Shown here in pieces: positions 23,393 to 31,189 of a DNA stretch of 46,113 bases. Within the stretch, counting starts at the first letter, position 1; every line of letters begins with the position of its first letter. The translations under genes were made by a program, and so were the position numbers. Origin of the DNA: 2-01-FULL-49-17 sp964553025 (GTDB lineage: Bacteria; Patescibacteriota; Minisyncoccia; 2-02-FULL-40-12; GWA2-44-9); assembly GCA_964553025.1 (NCBI GenBank), contig CAZKJF010000013.1, forward strand, positions 1 through 46,113, read 5' to 3'. The notes beneath the pieces are model-generated. The model had not been told where the DNA came from, searched no databases, and was given only the letters and a program-made list of their open reading frames with translations.

Positions 23393-24169
23393 TTATGCGC
23401 TGATTATGTCCGGTTGAGGGGCGAGCGCGGGAATTGCGCCGCGCCGTCTTTCTTGTATTTTAGCAAATAAAATCATGACAAGGAATAGCATTATCAATAA
23501 TACACCCAGCGCCGATAAAAGTCCCGCGAATTGATTGCCGGCGACAGAGAGAAATACGTTAAATGCGAAGTGGAATAACGTGGCGATGGCAAGGCCGATG
23601 ATTGCCAGGCGGGTGCGGTGATGATGGTAAAACCACGAGAGGGCCAGAAAATAGCCGGTGATGGCGCAGGATAGGCCGTGCAGCAACGTCGCGCCGACCG
23701 AGCGGAGAGCCCAGATGATCAATACTGCCGACGTACCGTCGGGAATGGTGCGGAAAAGCACGAGGACATTCTCGATGGCGGCAAAGCCCAAGCCGGCTGC
23801 GATCATATAGATCATCGCGTCGACCGGCTCGTCGAATTCAGGGCTTCGCAGGGCGATCAGCCAGACGGCGAAATATTTAAGAAATTCCTCGACAAACGCC
23901 GCCCACAAAAAGAAAGCGGGGCTGCCGGCAGCAAAACCGAGCGGCGAGCACTGCAGCGGCATCAGCTGAAACACTTCGCCCGGCAAGCACTGGCGCAAGG
24001 CCCACTGGAGCATGACCGCCGGGATTGAGACGATAATGCCCATGAGGAAGGTTTTGGTGAGAAGGTAGGCGGGCTCGGGGTGGCGGTCTTTGCGAAGGAA
24101 CAGCAAAAACCAAATCAGACTCGGAATGAGTCCTAAGGCAACCAGCGCAATAGCGATCGGGACGGGCAT
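23393..24169 (-). CDS. PrsW-family intramembrane metalloprotease
   Basis: Multi-pass membrane protein of 258 residues. It shows the PrsW motifs: EEFLKYFAVW (EExxK), DAMIYMIAAGLGFAAIENVL (the GxGFAxxEN helix), HGLSCAITGYFLA and HFAFN. PrsW in Bacillus cleaves an anti-sigma factor; no anti-sigma gene is visible here, so the substrate is unknown. The ATG at 24169 is chosen over 24187 because the -10 TATAAT (24181-24176) overlaps the longer frame and leaves 6 bases before the ATG. First gene of the operon with hsp20 and vanW-like. Confidence 0.85.
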   Translation of the reverse strand: MPVPIAIALVALGLIPSLIWFLLFLRKDRHPEPAYLLTKTFLMGIIVSIPAVMLQWALRQCLPGEVFQLMPLQCSPLGFAAGSPAFFLWAAFVEEFLKYFAVWLIALRSPEFDEPVDAMIYMIAAGLGFAAIENVLVLFRTIPDGTSAVLIIWALRSVGATLLHGLSCAITGYFLALSWFYHHHRTRLAIIGLAIATLFHFAFNVFLSVAGNQFAGLLSALGVLLIMLFLVMILFAKIQERRRGAIPALAPQPDIISA

Positions 24170-24175
24170 CCTTCC

Positions 24176-24181
24176 ATTATA
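24176..24181 (-). promoter_or_regulatory. -10 element of the prsW-hsp20-vanW operon
   Basis: TATAAT on the minus strand (24181-24176), then GGAAGG and ATG. GGAAGG touches the start codon and so cannot act as a normal Shine-Dalgarno; the message is predicted to be leaderless. Confidence 0.55.
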
Positions 24182-24208
24182 CGCCAAGACGTCGGGCGCT
24201 GGTAGGGA

Positions 24209-26335
24209 TTACTGCGGCCAGGTTTCAATCATGAGGATGCGCTTGTCGGGCACGGGAAGCTTGGACCAGAGTTCTTCGGTCACGAACGGCATGAACGGGT
24301 GCAGGAGCTTGAGCGAGGCGACCAGAATGTCCATCAGCGTCCGCTGCGCGGACGCTTTCATCGCGGGATCCTGGCTTGCCAGCCGGCTTTTGGAATCTTC
24401 GATAATCTTGTCGGCGAACGCGTGCCAGACATAATGGTAGATTTTTTCCGCCGCCATGTAGAGGCGGAATTCCTCGATGTCTTTGGTGGCGTCTTTGATC
24501 AGCGTCGAGAACTCGTCTTTCAGGGCTTGGTCTTCGGGTGTGAGCGGAGCGGACAGATAGCCCCTCTCCTCGGGAACGCTCATGAGCACGAATCGGGCGA
24601 TGTTCCATAATTTATTGGCAAAATTCTTGTAGCCCCTGATCTTGTCTTCGGAAAGAGCCGCATCCATGCCCGGGGTATTGCCGACGATTAGCCCCATGCG
24701 CAGCGCGTCGGTACCGAATTTTTCGATCAGATCAAGCGGATTGACGACGTTGCCTTTCGATTTGGACATTTTTTTGCCCTGGGCATCGTTGACCAAGCCG
24801 TGGAGATAGACAGTCCGGAACGGTTCGGCGCCGGCTCGATAGAGACCGAACATGACCATGCGCGGCACCCATTTGAAAATGAGATCGCGGCCGGTTTCCA
24901 TGACATCGGTCGGGTAATATGCTTTAAAATCCGCGCTTTCAGGATAGCCGAGAACAAGATACGGCCATTGGCCGGATGAAAACCAAGTATCGAAGGTATC
25001 AGTGTCTTGCTGAAGCGGGCTCTGGCAGCGCGGGCAGTCGTGAAGCGTGTTTTCCAGGTCCGGCGCGCCGTAATCGCACGACGGACACACTTTGGCGGGA
25101 ATCGGAATGCCCCAGACAATCTGGCGCGAAATATTCCAATCAATGGGATGCTCCATCCAGTAGGTGAATACGCGTTCGAAATGTTCACTGACAAAAGAAA
25201 TTTTCTTTGCTTTGACAGCTTGCAACGCTTGGTCGGCAAGCGGCTTCATTTTTACGAACCACTGCACAAGAATTCGAGGTTCAATGACGCTGCCACATTT
25301 GGAGCAAGTCGGCACGGCGTGTTTGTAGGGTTCGGTTTTTTGGATAAGGCCGAGATTTTGCAAATCTTCGGCGACCTGTTTGCGGGCCTCTGCAATCTTT
25401 AAACCCGCATATTTGCCGGTTTCTTGGGTAAGCTTGCCGAATTGATCAATCACCGGCTTGATGGGCAAGTTGTGCCGGAGGGCCAGCGCAAAGTCATTGG
25501 CGTCGTGGGCGGGGGTGATCTTGAGGGCGCCGGTGCCGAATTCTTTCTCTACCGCTTCGTCGGCGATCACCGGCAGATTCATTGATCCGATCGGAGTTTG
25601 CACCTCGATCATTTGCCCAACGTATTGTCGGTAGCGTTCATCAGTCGGATGCACGGCGATCGCGACATCGCCGAACATCGTTTCCGGACGCACGGTCGCC
25701 ACCGTGAGCGGGCCGTAGGTGAGATAATACAGAGTATCTTCTTTTTCGACGTCCTCCGTCTCGACATTGGAAAGCGAGGTTTGGTGTTTGGTGCACCAAT
25801 TGACCATGCCGGGCCCGCGATAGATCAAGCCGTCGTCGAACATCTTTTTGAACGTCTGCTGGGTTTGCCGGACAATATCTTCATCCAGCGTGAATTTCTC
25901 GCGGGACCAATCGCACGAAGAGCCCATGCGCCGGACTTCATTTTCCATGTGTTCCTTGTTTTCCAGCGTGAATGCCAGAATCTCGTCGTATAATTGCCGT
26001 CGATCCATCTTAAAACGGGAGCGCCCTTCTTTTTCGAGTTTTTTCTCGTAGACAACTTGAGTTTCAAATCCGGCGTGATCGGCGCCTGGGACCCAGAGCG
26101 TTTTGAAACCCTGCATCCGCTTGAAACGGATCAGGATATCCTCCAAAGTCATGGTGAGGGCGTGGCCGGCATGGAGATGGCCGTTGGCGTTGGGCGGCGG
26201 CATGATAATCGTGTAGGGCTTTTGGTGGCGTTCGGGCAGGTTATCGGGATTAAAAAAACCGCTCTCCTCCCAGAGCTTATAAATTTTTGATTCTGTTTCT
26301 TGGGGGTTGTAGTTCTTTTCCAATTCGATCGGCAT
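24209..26335 (-). CDS. valS: Valyl-tRNA synthetase, short form
   Basis: Charges tRNA-Val. 708 residues, against roughly 850-950 for typical bacterial ValRS. Present: N-terminal start YNPQETESKIYKLWEESGFF, the HIGH-like motif NANGHLHAGHALTM, CP1 editing region with GTGALKITPAHDANDF, zinc-type Cys pairs (CSKCG, CPSCDYG, CPRC), DTWFSSGQWP, KMSKSKGN (about 521-528) and the anticodon-binding domain ending LHPFMPFVTEELWSKLP. The protein stops soon after it, so the C-terminal coiled-coil arm that contacts tRNA is missing. The ATG at 26335 is chosen because the -10 lies 6 bases before it. Confidence 0.95.
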   Translation of the reverse strand: MPIELEKNYNPQETESKIYKLWEESGFFNPDNLPERHQKPYTIIMPPPNANGHLHAGHALTMTLEDILIRFKRMQGFKTLWVPGADHAGFETQVVYEKKLEKEGRSRFKMDRRQLYDEILAFTLENKEHMENEVRRMGSSCDWSREKFTLDEDIVRQTQQTFKKMFDDGLIYRGPGMVNWCTKHQTSLSNVETEDVEKEDTLYYLTYGPLTVATVRPETMFGDVAIAVHPTDERYRQYVGQMIEVQTPIGSMNLPVIADEAVEKEFGTGALKITPAHDANDFALALRHNLPIKPVIDQFGKLTQETGKYAGLKIAEARKQVAEDLQNLGLIQKTEPYKHAVPTCSKCGSVIEPRILVQWFVKMKPLADQALQAVKAKKISFVSEHFERVFTYWMEHPIDWNISRQIVWGIPIPAKVCPSCDYGAPDLENTLHDCPRCQSPLQQDTDTFDTWFSSGQWPYLVLGYPESADFKAYYPTDVMETGRDLIFKWVPRMVMFGLYRAGAEPFRTVYLHGLVNDAQGKKMSKSKGNVVNPLDLIEKFGTDALRMGLIVGNTPGMDAALSEDKIRGYKNFANKLWNIARFVLMSVPEERGYLSAPLTPEDQALKDEFSTLIKDATKDIEEFRLYMAAEKIYHYVWHAFADKIIEDSKSRLASQDPAMKASAQRTLMDILVASLKLLHPFMPFVTEELWSKLPVPDKRILMIETWPQ

Positions 26336-26341
26336 AGTCAG

Positions 26342-26371
26342 AGTATATCGTTTTTCAGGCCTAAAATCCAA
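26342..26371 (-). promoter_or_regulatory. valS promoter within the end of tsaD
   Basis: Minus strand: -35 TTGGAT (26371-26366), 18-bp spacer, -10 TATACT (26347-26342), 6 bases to the ATG. The -35 lies in the last codons of tsaD. Predicted leaderless. Confidence 0.65.
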
Positions 26372-27395
26372 GATTTGCGTTCATATCGACCGATTGCCAG
26401 TCAGTCGAAGAATCGCCGTAAGCGTATTCGATATAGCCGGCCAGGGCGATCATGGCCGCGTTGTCGGTGGTGTAGGCCAAGGGCGGCTGATGGCAGGCCA
26501 GGCCGGCGCGGCGAGCCGCGCCGGCCAATTCTTCGCGCAGCAAGGGATTGGCTGAAACGCCCCCTGACAGCAACACCGTGGCAACGCCGTATTGTTCGGC
26601 CGCGCGGATTGTTTTTTTTATCAGCACTTCGATTGCCGCATTCTGAAACGAGGCGGCGACATCTTTTTTGACGTGATCGTCAATTTCAACGCCGCGCTCT
26701 TTCAGATCGCGCAGAAGATACAGCACTGCGGTCTTGAGACCCGAATAGCTGAAATTAAAATCTTTGCTGGCCAGCATCGGGCGGGGCAAAGGAAATCGAT
26801 CCGGATTGCCCTGGGTTGCCAACTTTGAGATAACCGGTCCGCCGGGATAGCCAAGGCCTAAGAGCCGGGCGACTTTATCGAAGGCTTCGCCGGCCGCATC
26901 ATCCATCGTTTCGCCGATCAGTTCGAAGTCGTTCAGGCTTTGCATCAAAACCAATTCCGTGTGGCCGCCCGAGACGATCAGGTTCAAGGCGGGGAATGCA
27001 ATCGGTGTCCCGCCGAGCCAGGAACTGAAAATATGGCCTTTCATATGGCTTGTGCCGATCAGCGGCTTCCCGTATTTCCAGGCAAGAGTTTTAGCAAATG
27101 CAATGCCGACCAGGAGAGCGGGGCCAAGCCCGGGCCCATGCGTAACCGCGATCACGTCGATCTCTTTTTTAGCGTCGGTAATGCCGGCCGCGGCGAGCGC
27201 GGACTCAAGCACCTGGCCGATATTCTTGGCGTGTTCTCGGGCTGCTAGGGCCGGTACGACGCCGCCGTAAGGAGCGTGAAGATGAATTTGGGAAGAGACA
27301 ATATTGGATCGAACCGAAACGTGCTCGAGATCTTCGATCTCGAGCACGGCGATAGCGGTTTCGTCGCAGGAAGTTTCAATGCCAAGGATGGTCAT
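26361..27395 (-). CDS. tsaD: tRNA N6-threonylcarbamoyladenosine transferase TsaD
   Basis: Transfers the threonylcarbamoyl group onto A37 of ANN-decoding tRNAs, which include tRNA-Ile(UAU) here. 344 residues with MTILGIETSCDETAIAV, HAPYGGVVPALAAREHAKNI, VTHGPGLGPALLVG, the metal-binding HMKGH (about 113-117), LIVSGGHTELVL, and GGVSANPLLREEL. Normal length. Its promoter is divergent from and overlaps that of tRNA-Glu. Confidence 0.97.
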   Translation of the reverse strand: MTILGIETSCDETAIAVLEIEDLEHVSVRSNIVSSQIHLHAPYGGVVPALAAREHAKNIGQVLESALAAAGITDAKKEIDVIAVTHGPGLGPALLVGIAFAKTLAWKYGKPLIGTSHMKGHIFSSWLGGTPIAFPALNLIVSGGHTELVLMQSLNDFELIGETMDDAAGEAFDKVARLLGLGYPGGPVISKLATQGNPDRFPLPRPMLASKDFNFSYSGLKTAVLYLLRDLKERGVEIDDHVKKDVAASFQNAAIEVLIKKTIRAAEQYGVATVLLSGGVSANPLLREELAGAARRAGLACHQPPLAYTTDNAAMIALAGYIEYAYGDSSTDWQSVDMNANLGF

Positions 27396-27404
27396 ACGGC
27401 CTGA

Positions 27405-27448
27405 ATGCTACCATTTTTGTTGCCTTTTTTCAATTTTTATGCGATAAT
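27405..27448. promoter_or_regulatory. Overlapping divergent promoters of tsaD and tRNA-Glu
   Basis: Leftward: -35 TTGAAA (27433-27428), 17-bp spacer, extended -10 TGGTAGCAT (hexamer 27410-27405), 9 bases before the tsaD ATG. Rightward: -35 TTGCCT (27420-27425), 17-bp spacer, -10 GATAAT (27443-27448), 13 bases before tRNA-Glu. Confidence 0.6.
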
Positions 27449-27461
27449 TCGAATACTTGTT

Positions 27462-27533
27462 GGCGCCATCGTCTAACGGTTAGGACAGCGGCTTTTCAAG
27501 CCGTCAATCGGAGTTCGATTCTCCGTGGCGCTG
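27462..27533 (+). tRNA. tRNA-Glu (anticodon UUC)
   Basis: 72-nt tRNA: acceptor GGCGCCA/TGGCGCT (one G-U pair), discriminator G, anticodon loop TTTTCAA (anticodon UUC), T-arm CGGAG-TTCGATT-CTCCG. CCA is not encoded. The bidirectional terminator at 27575 is 41 bases downstream. Confidence 0.95.
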
Positions 27534-27574
27534 CTACAATAGATTTCTATTTCTAAAGCTCTGGAGTCAGAATA

Positions 27575-27612
27575 CAAATAAAAGACCGGCCCTCGGGCCG
27601 GTCTTTTATTTG
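27575..27612. terminator. Bidirectional terminator between tRNA-Glu and rplT
   Basis: 18-bp arms CAAATAAAAGACCGGCCC and GGGCCGGTCTTTTATTTG around TC. T-tracts lie on both strands. The rplT stop codon (27608-27606) lies within it. Confidence 0.85.
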
Positions 27613-27950
27613 GCTGCGTTGAGAATCTTCATGAACACCTCGGGGTTGTGTTCAGCGAGGTCGGCGAGGATCTTGCGGTCCAGGCCGATGTTTGATTTCT
27701 GAAGCTTATTGATCAGCTTGGAATAGGTGGTGCCGTTCTGGCGGGCGGCGGCGTTGATCTTGATGGTCCATAAACTGCGCATATCGCGCTTTTTCTTTTT
27801 GCGGTCCGCGAACTGGAAGCTCCAGGCGTGGAGAACGGCTTCCTTGGCTTGGCGGTATTTGGATTTGCGCGTCCACAAAAAGCCTTTGGTGTGCTTGAGC
27901 AGTCGTTTGCGGCGGCGGTTGGCGATGACGCCTCGTTTAACTCGTGGCAT
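27606..27950 (-). CDS. rplT: 50S ribosomal protein L20
   Basis: Early-assembling 23S rRNA-binding protein, 114 residues. The N-terminus MPRVKRGVIANRRRKRLLKH, the GFLWTRKSKYRQAKEAVLHA segment and LWTIKINAAAR-NGTTYSKLI are characteristic. Third gene of infC-rpmI-rplT, the standard order. In E. coli L20 represses this operon; no matching structure was identified here. Confidence 0.97.
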   Translation of the reverse strand: MPRVKRGVIANRRRKRLLKHTKGFLWTRKSKYRQAKEAVLHAWSFQFADRKKKKRDMRSLWTIKINAAARQNGTTYSKLINKLQKSNIGLDRKILADLAEHNPEVFMKILNAAK

Positions 27951-27956
27951 GTTAGA

Positions 27957-28154
27957 TTAATTAAAAATTAAAGCTTTAGCTTTGTCGGTCAGCTCGCGGG
28001 GGGCCTGGCGGTCGCCGCGCTTGGAGCGGGTGCCGTTGCCGGAATCCTTGGCGTTGAAGTGGTTTTGGCCCGGCGCGCGCTTAAAAATCTTTCCGCTTGA
28101 GGAAATCTTGATTCGTTTCAGAAATGCTTTTTTTGTTTTGCCTGATGTTGCCAT
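27957..28154 (-). CDS. rpmI: 50S ribosomal protein L35
   Basis: 65-residue basic protein: MATSGKTKKAFLKRIKISSS, GKIFKRAPGQNHFNAKDSGN, then RSKR and a short tail. The frame opens 11 codons earlier inside infC; the ATG at 28154 gives the family's normal N-terminus and length. It starts 2 bases after the infC stop. The NHFNAKDSG segment departs from the usual HLLTKKS. Confidence 0.93.
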   Translation of the reverse strand: MATSGKTKKAFLKRIKISSSGKIFKRAPGQNHFNAKDSGNGTRSKRGDRQAPRELTDKAKALIFN

Positions 28155-28156
28155 GG

Positions 28157-28669
28157 TTATTTTTTCTTTGAAATCATGACGATCCAACCGTAGGGGCCGC
28201 GCTGGGGCGGCTGCTGGACCGTATATTCGTCGGGAATGGTCGAGAGGAACTGCTCGAGCTTCTGGCGGCCGATATGGGCGACGCCCTTCTCGCGTCCGCG
28301 AAGCGTCAATTCGACTTTGACGACGCTGCCGTCTTTTAAAAATTCACTGACCTGCTGGGCTTTGAAGGCAAGGTCGTGAATGCCGGTTTTGAAGCCGACG
28401 CGCACCGTTTTCTGCTCCTGGCGCTGTTTTTTGGCGCCGCCGGATTTCTTTTCCTGTCGTTCTTTCTGGTAGATGTACTTGCCGTAGTCCATGATCTTCG
28501 TGATCGGAGGCTGGACGTTCGGACCCACTTCAACGAGATCCAGATCGTGTTCTTTGGCTCGGACAAGGGCCTCCTGAAGAGGCATGGTACCGAGCTGTTT
28601 GCCGTCAGGGGCGATGACGCTGACCTGGGCGGCCCGAATCTGGTTGTTGATGCGTAGTTGTTTTACCAA
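28157..28669 (-). CDS. infC: Translation initiation factor IF-3
   Basis: Binds the 30S subunit and proofreads start codons. 170 residues: N-terminal domain with RINNQIRAAQVSVIAPDGKQ, basic linker with KQRQEQKTVRVGFKTGIHDL, C-terminal domain with KVELTLRGREKGVAHIGRQK. The start appears to be TTG at 28669; there is no in-frame ATG near the normal N-terminus. Enterobacterial infC uses AUU, which lets IF-3 repress its own translation; a rare start here may do the same (inference). The extended -10 TGGTACAAT (28702-28697) leaves a leader of about 20 bases without Shine-Dalgarno. Confidence 0.92.
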   Translation of the reverse strand: MVKQLRINNQIRAAQVSVIAPDGKQLGTMPLQEALVRAKEHDLDLVEVGPNVQPPITKIMDYGKYIYQKERQEKKSGGAKKQRQEQKTVRVGFKTGIHDLAFKAQQVSEFLKDGSVVKVELTLRGREKGVAHIGRQKLEQFLSTIPDEYTVQQPPQRGPYGWIVMISKKK

Positions 28670-28714
28670 GATGAAAGCGAAAGCTAAGCAGTAGCTATTG
28701 TACCATGGGTATTA

Positions 28715-28740
28715 AAAAAAGAAAAGCCCCCGACTGGATT
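28715..28740 (-). terminator. Probable weak terminator of the 28740-29219 gene
   Basis: On the minus strand the end of the gene (GCCGCC, loop, GGGGGC) can form a short imperfect GC stem followed by TTTTCTTTTTTT. It lies just before the infC promoter. Confidence 0.45.
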
Positions 28741-29219
28741 TAGGCGGCGAGCGCTTTGGAACCGCCTAAATCGCGGATTTTTTCGCCGACCTCGTTCAAG
28801 AGGGATGCGTGGAAAGAGGTGCCGGTTTTAGCGAGGGTAACGGTATCGGTGTGTTTTAATGCTTTGCCGGCGCCTTCAACCAAGCGCCAATGAATGAGGG
28901 CCGCACCTTCGAAAAACCCCAGCCACTCCAGCAATTCGGCGGGATTGTCCCATTCTTCGCCGACGTATAGCTCTAGCATCTTGCGGAGTTTTTCGGCAGT
29001 CTTCTCGGATTTCGGGAGCGTAATGGTTTCGGTACCCAGTTCGGCGGCCAGGGACTCGATGGCGACGCGGTGCTCACTGATGTCGTGGAGGATTTGGTTG
29101 ACGCCGCGCTCGGTGAATACGGAATTGAGCGCGGCTCTGCCGCGCTCAAAAATCTCTTCGCCCACGCGCGCGAACGCAAGCACTTCTCCCAACTTTTTGG
29201 CGGTGAATTCGTTGATCAT
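28740..29219 (-). CDS. Unrecognised small helical protein
   Basis: 159-residue soluble, mostly helical protein of unknown family. It begins MINEFTAKKLGEVLAFARVG, has HDISEHRVAIESLAAELGTE and WLGFFEGAALIHWRLVEGAG, and ends SFHASLLNEVGEKIRDLGGS. The spaced Glu and His residues in helices could form a helical-bundle site, but I would not claim metal binding. It has its own promoter (TTGCAA 29286-29281, 16-bp spacer, -10 TATGAT 29264-29259) and lies divergent from the DinB-like gene. Confidence 0.7.
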   Translation of the reverse strand: MINEFTAKKLGEVLAFARVGEEIFERGRAALNSVFTERGVNQILHDISEHRVAIESLAAELGTETITLPKSEKTAEKLRKMLELYVGEEWDNPAELLEWLGFFEGAALIHWRLVEGAGKALKHTDTVTLAKTGTSFHASLLNEVGEKIRDLGGSKALAA

Positions 29220-29258
29220 GCGGTATAAGGCAAGACGCCTTGGTTATTATTTGATTAC

Positions 29259-29323
29259 ATCATACCATCGGACAGTTGCATTGCAATCGGGTTTCCGTTA
29301 TCGTGGAATAACTAAACTAAAAT
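29259..29323. promoter_or_regulatory. Divergent promoter region (28740 gene / DinB-like gene)
   Basis: Leftward: TTGCAA (29286-29281), 16 bp, extended -10 TGGTATGAT (hexamer 29264-29259). Rightward: -10 TAAAAT (29318-29323) only 4 bases before the ATG at 29328, without a clear -35. Confidence 0.5.
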
Positions 29324-29327
29324 ACCT

Positions 29328-29819
29328 ATGACCAACAAAGATTTTTTCTTGAAACTGTGGGCCGGCGAGGGGAAAGCGTTTGAAAACGTGTTCAAAGCGA
29401 TTAACGAAAAGAAATGGCACGCCCATAAACCCGATCCGAAGTCTAAAACCGCCAAAGAACTGGCGATATATATGGTTGCCGAGCTTGACCATGTCGCGCA
29501 GCTCATGAAGAAGGGCGCGCTGGATATGGGCAAGCACAAGCCCAAGCCGATGAAGAATCTGGCGGAGCTGGTCAAATTGTTCAAAAAAGATTTCGCGGCC
29601 GCCGGCCGGGCCGTGGCTAAACTGACCGACAAGGAATGGGAAAAAGGCGTCGCCGCGCTTTCGGGCCCCTTCGGGGAGTGGAAAGACACCAAGCAGAACA
29701 TCGCCTGGGGCTATCTCGTTGATTTGATCCATCATCGCGGCCAGCTTTCGACGTACCTCCGCGCCATGGGCGGCAAAGTTCCGTCCATCTACGGGCCTTC
29801 GGCCGACTCGATGCAGTAA
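29328..29819 (+). CDS. DinB-family protein
   Basis: 163-residue four-helix protein of the DinB/YfiT-like superfamily, members of which bind a metal through three His and act in stress responses or thiol transfer. The first His is likely in VAELDHVAQL, the others in IHHRGQLSTYLRAMGGKVPS, the family's most recognisable stretch. Exact function unknown. The N-terminal part is Lys-rich. Its stop TAA overlaps the next start by one base (TAATG), so it is coupled to the RluA gene. Confidence 0.8.
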   Translation: MTNKDFFLKLWAGEGKAFENVFKAINEKKWHAHKPDPKSKTAKELAIYMVAELDHVAQLMKKGALDMGKHKPKPMKNLAELVKLFKKDFAAAGRAVAKLTDKEWEKGVAALSGPFGEWKDTKQNIAWGYLVDLIHHRGQLSTYLRAMGGKVPSIYGPSADSMQ

Positions 29820-30484
29820 TGGAGATTCGCGTTTTGTATGAAGACAATCATGTCATTGCGGCGTACAAACCAGCCGGCGTTTTGGTTCAGAAAGGTGAGG
29901 CCGGCGGCCATGACGATGATACTTTGTATTGGCAGGTAAAGCAGTTCATCAAGCGGCGGGATGACAAGCCCGGCGACGCGTTCTTGGGCGTGCTGCATCG
30001 CCTTGATCGGCCGGTATCGGGGATCGTTCTGTTCGCCAAAACGTCCAAGGGCGCCGCGCGTCTTTCCGAGCAATTCCGAGCCCACACCATCGTCAAAATA
30101 TATCATGCGGTCGTGCATGGCAAAGTCAGCGAACCGCGCGGATCGCTGATTCACTTTCTGATCAAAGATCAGGAGAAGAAAAAAGCGATTATCGGTCGGA
30201 CTGGAGATAAGTCAATCCTTCACTACGAGGTGGTGCGGTCGAATTTCGACTTTTCGTTATTGAAAATCCGGCTTGAAACAGGACGCTTTCATCAGATCCG
30301 CGCCCAATTAAGCCATGAGGGCCATCCGATCGCGGGAGATGCCAAATACGGTTCTTCAGACCCGCGGCCGGACGGCTCAATCTGCTTGGCCGCCACGGAG
30401 CTTCGGTTTGCGGCTGCGACATCGGGCGAAACGGTGATGGTATCCCATCCGTATCCGCCAGAGTGGGAGAAATATGTTTCTTGA
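29819..30484 (+). CDS. RluA-family pseudouridine synthase
   Basis: Second RluA-type synthase of the window, 221 residues. It starts MEIRVLYEDNHVIAAYKPAG, has the catalytic HRLDRPVSGIVLFAK (Asp63) and GRFHQIRAQLSHEGHPIAGD. The one at 577-1290 has HRLDKDTSG; this one resembles compact single-domain types. No S4 domain. The target cannot be told. It precedes the tmRNA gene, whose -35 overlaps its end. Confidence 0.9.
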   Translation: MEIRVLYEDNHVIAAYKPAGVLVQKGEAGGHDDDTLYWQVKQFIKRRDDKPGDAFLGVLHRLDRPVSGIVLFAKTSKGAARLSEQFRAHTIVKIYHAVVHGKVSEPRGSLIHFLIKDQEKKKAIIGRTGDKSILHYEVVRSNFDFSLLKIRLETGRFHQIRAQLSHEGHPIAGDAKYGSSDPRPDGSICLAATELRFAAATSGETVMVSHPYPPEWEKYVS

Positions 30485-30509
30485 TTTTTCTTTGAAAAGG
30501 TGATATAAT
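30481..30509 (+). promoter_or_regulatory. tmRNA promoter
   Basis: -35 TTGATT (30481-30486), 17-bp spacer, extended -10 TGATATAAT (hexamer 30504-30509). The tmRNA 5' end at 30518 is 9 bases downstream. Confidence 0.75.
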
Positions 30510-30517
30510 GCGGACAT

Positions 30518-30864
30518 GGGAGTGACGGGTTTTGACAATGGCTCTCATCAAAACGATGCTAGAGGTGGATGGCCGTTAACCACTGTAAATCCTCGACCAA
30601 TCATAACTGGCAACTATACCAGTAATTACGCTTTCGCCTAACGCGTAAAGCGCATCCTGCCGCGATGCTCGCTAGCGGGTATCAGGGTGTCATCAGCGAG
30701 CTCTAGCGGATTGCGCCGTTTCCTCGCATTCCGTTGAATATATACGGGAAACGCACGTAATCATATTTTGTCGGTTTCCTATGATTACGCTCAACAAACC
30801 GACTGTTCTAGGAGATCTCGTTTCGATAGGCTATTGGACGGCGGCTCACCTCCGCCCACTTCCA
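30518..30864 (+). ncRNA. ssrA: Transfer-messenger RNA (tmRNA)
   Basis: Rescues stalled ribosomes with SmpB. The ends form the tRNA-like domain: 5' GGGAGTGACGGGTTTTGACA and 3' GGACGGCGG-CTCACCT-CCGCC-CACTTCC-A, with acceptor GGGAGTG/CACTTCC (one G-U) and no encoded CCA. The tag frame ends at TAA 30639-30641; in-frame codons from 30585 read VNPRPIITGNYTSNYAFA. The first codon of the tag is uncertain by one to three codons. The tag ends AFA, not the common LAA. Several inverted repeats in between fit pseudoknots. A terminator follows, and smpB is on the opposite strand 322 bases downstream. Confidence 0.92.
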
Positions 30865-30869
30865 CTATA

Positions 30870-30899
30870 CAAAAGGCCGCGTACGCGGCCTTTTGGTTT
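30870..30899. terminator. Bidirectional terminator after tmRNA
   Basis: Palindrome AAAAGGCCGCGT/ACGCGGCCTTTT (30871-30894), T-rich on both strands. It ends tmRNA and also the converging minus-strand small gene. Confidence 0.85.
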
Positions 30900-30902
30900 G
30901 AG

Positions 30903-31145
30903 TCAGCAAACCAATGTGGGGTTCAGAGCTTCTTCCGGAGATACGGTTTCGGATTCAAGCTGTTTGATCAATATATCCACTTCTCCCAATTTATCTAAAA
31001 CCACTCGAAAATACGTGCCTTCAGCTATGCTTCCGTATTCGATTTCAACCGGGTATTTTGCTAATAAGGAAAGAATTTTTTCGCGCTGAGCGCGGAGTTT
31101 GCGTGCAAACTCTTGCCGCGCGGCAAGCCGTCGGAGGCTCGACAT
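30903..31145 (-). CDS. Small unrecognised protein between smpB and tmRNA
   Basis: 80 residues: a basic helical N-terminus (MSSLRRLAARQEFARKLRAQ), then KYPVEIEYGSIAEGTYFRVV and an acidic end. No known motif. It has its own promoter in the smpB 3' end (TTGATT 31189-31184, 17 bp, TAGAAT 31166-31161) and a terminator 4 bases after its stop. The RNA-rescue neighbourhood is suggestive, but there is no direct evidence for a role in it. Confidence 0.65.
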   Translation of the reverse strand: MSSLRRLAARQEFARKLRAQREKILSLLAKYPVEIEYGSIAEGTYFRVVLDKLGEVDILIKQLESETVSPEEALNPTLVC

Positions 31146-31160
31146 AAAAGTTCTGCCGGA

Positions 31161-31189
31161 ATTCTATGAGTTTTCGATGAAGAAATCAA
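31161..31189 (-). promoter_or_regulatory. Promoter of the 80-residue gene
   Basis: -35 TTGATT (31189-31184) overlapping the smpB stop codon, 17-bp spacer, -10 TAGAAT (31166-31161), 15 bases before the ATG. Confidence 0.55.
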
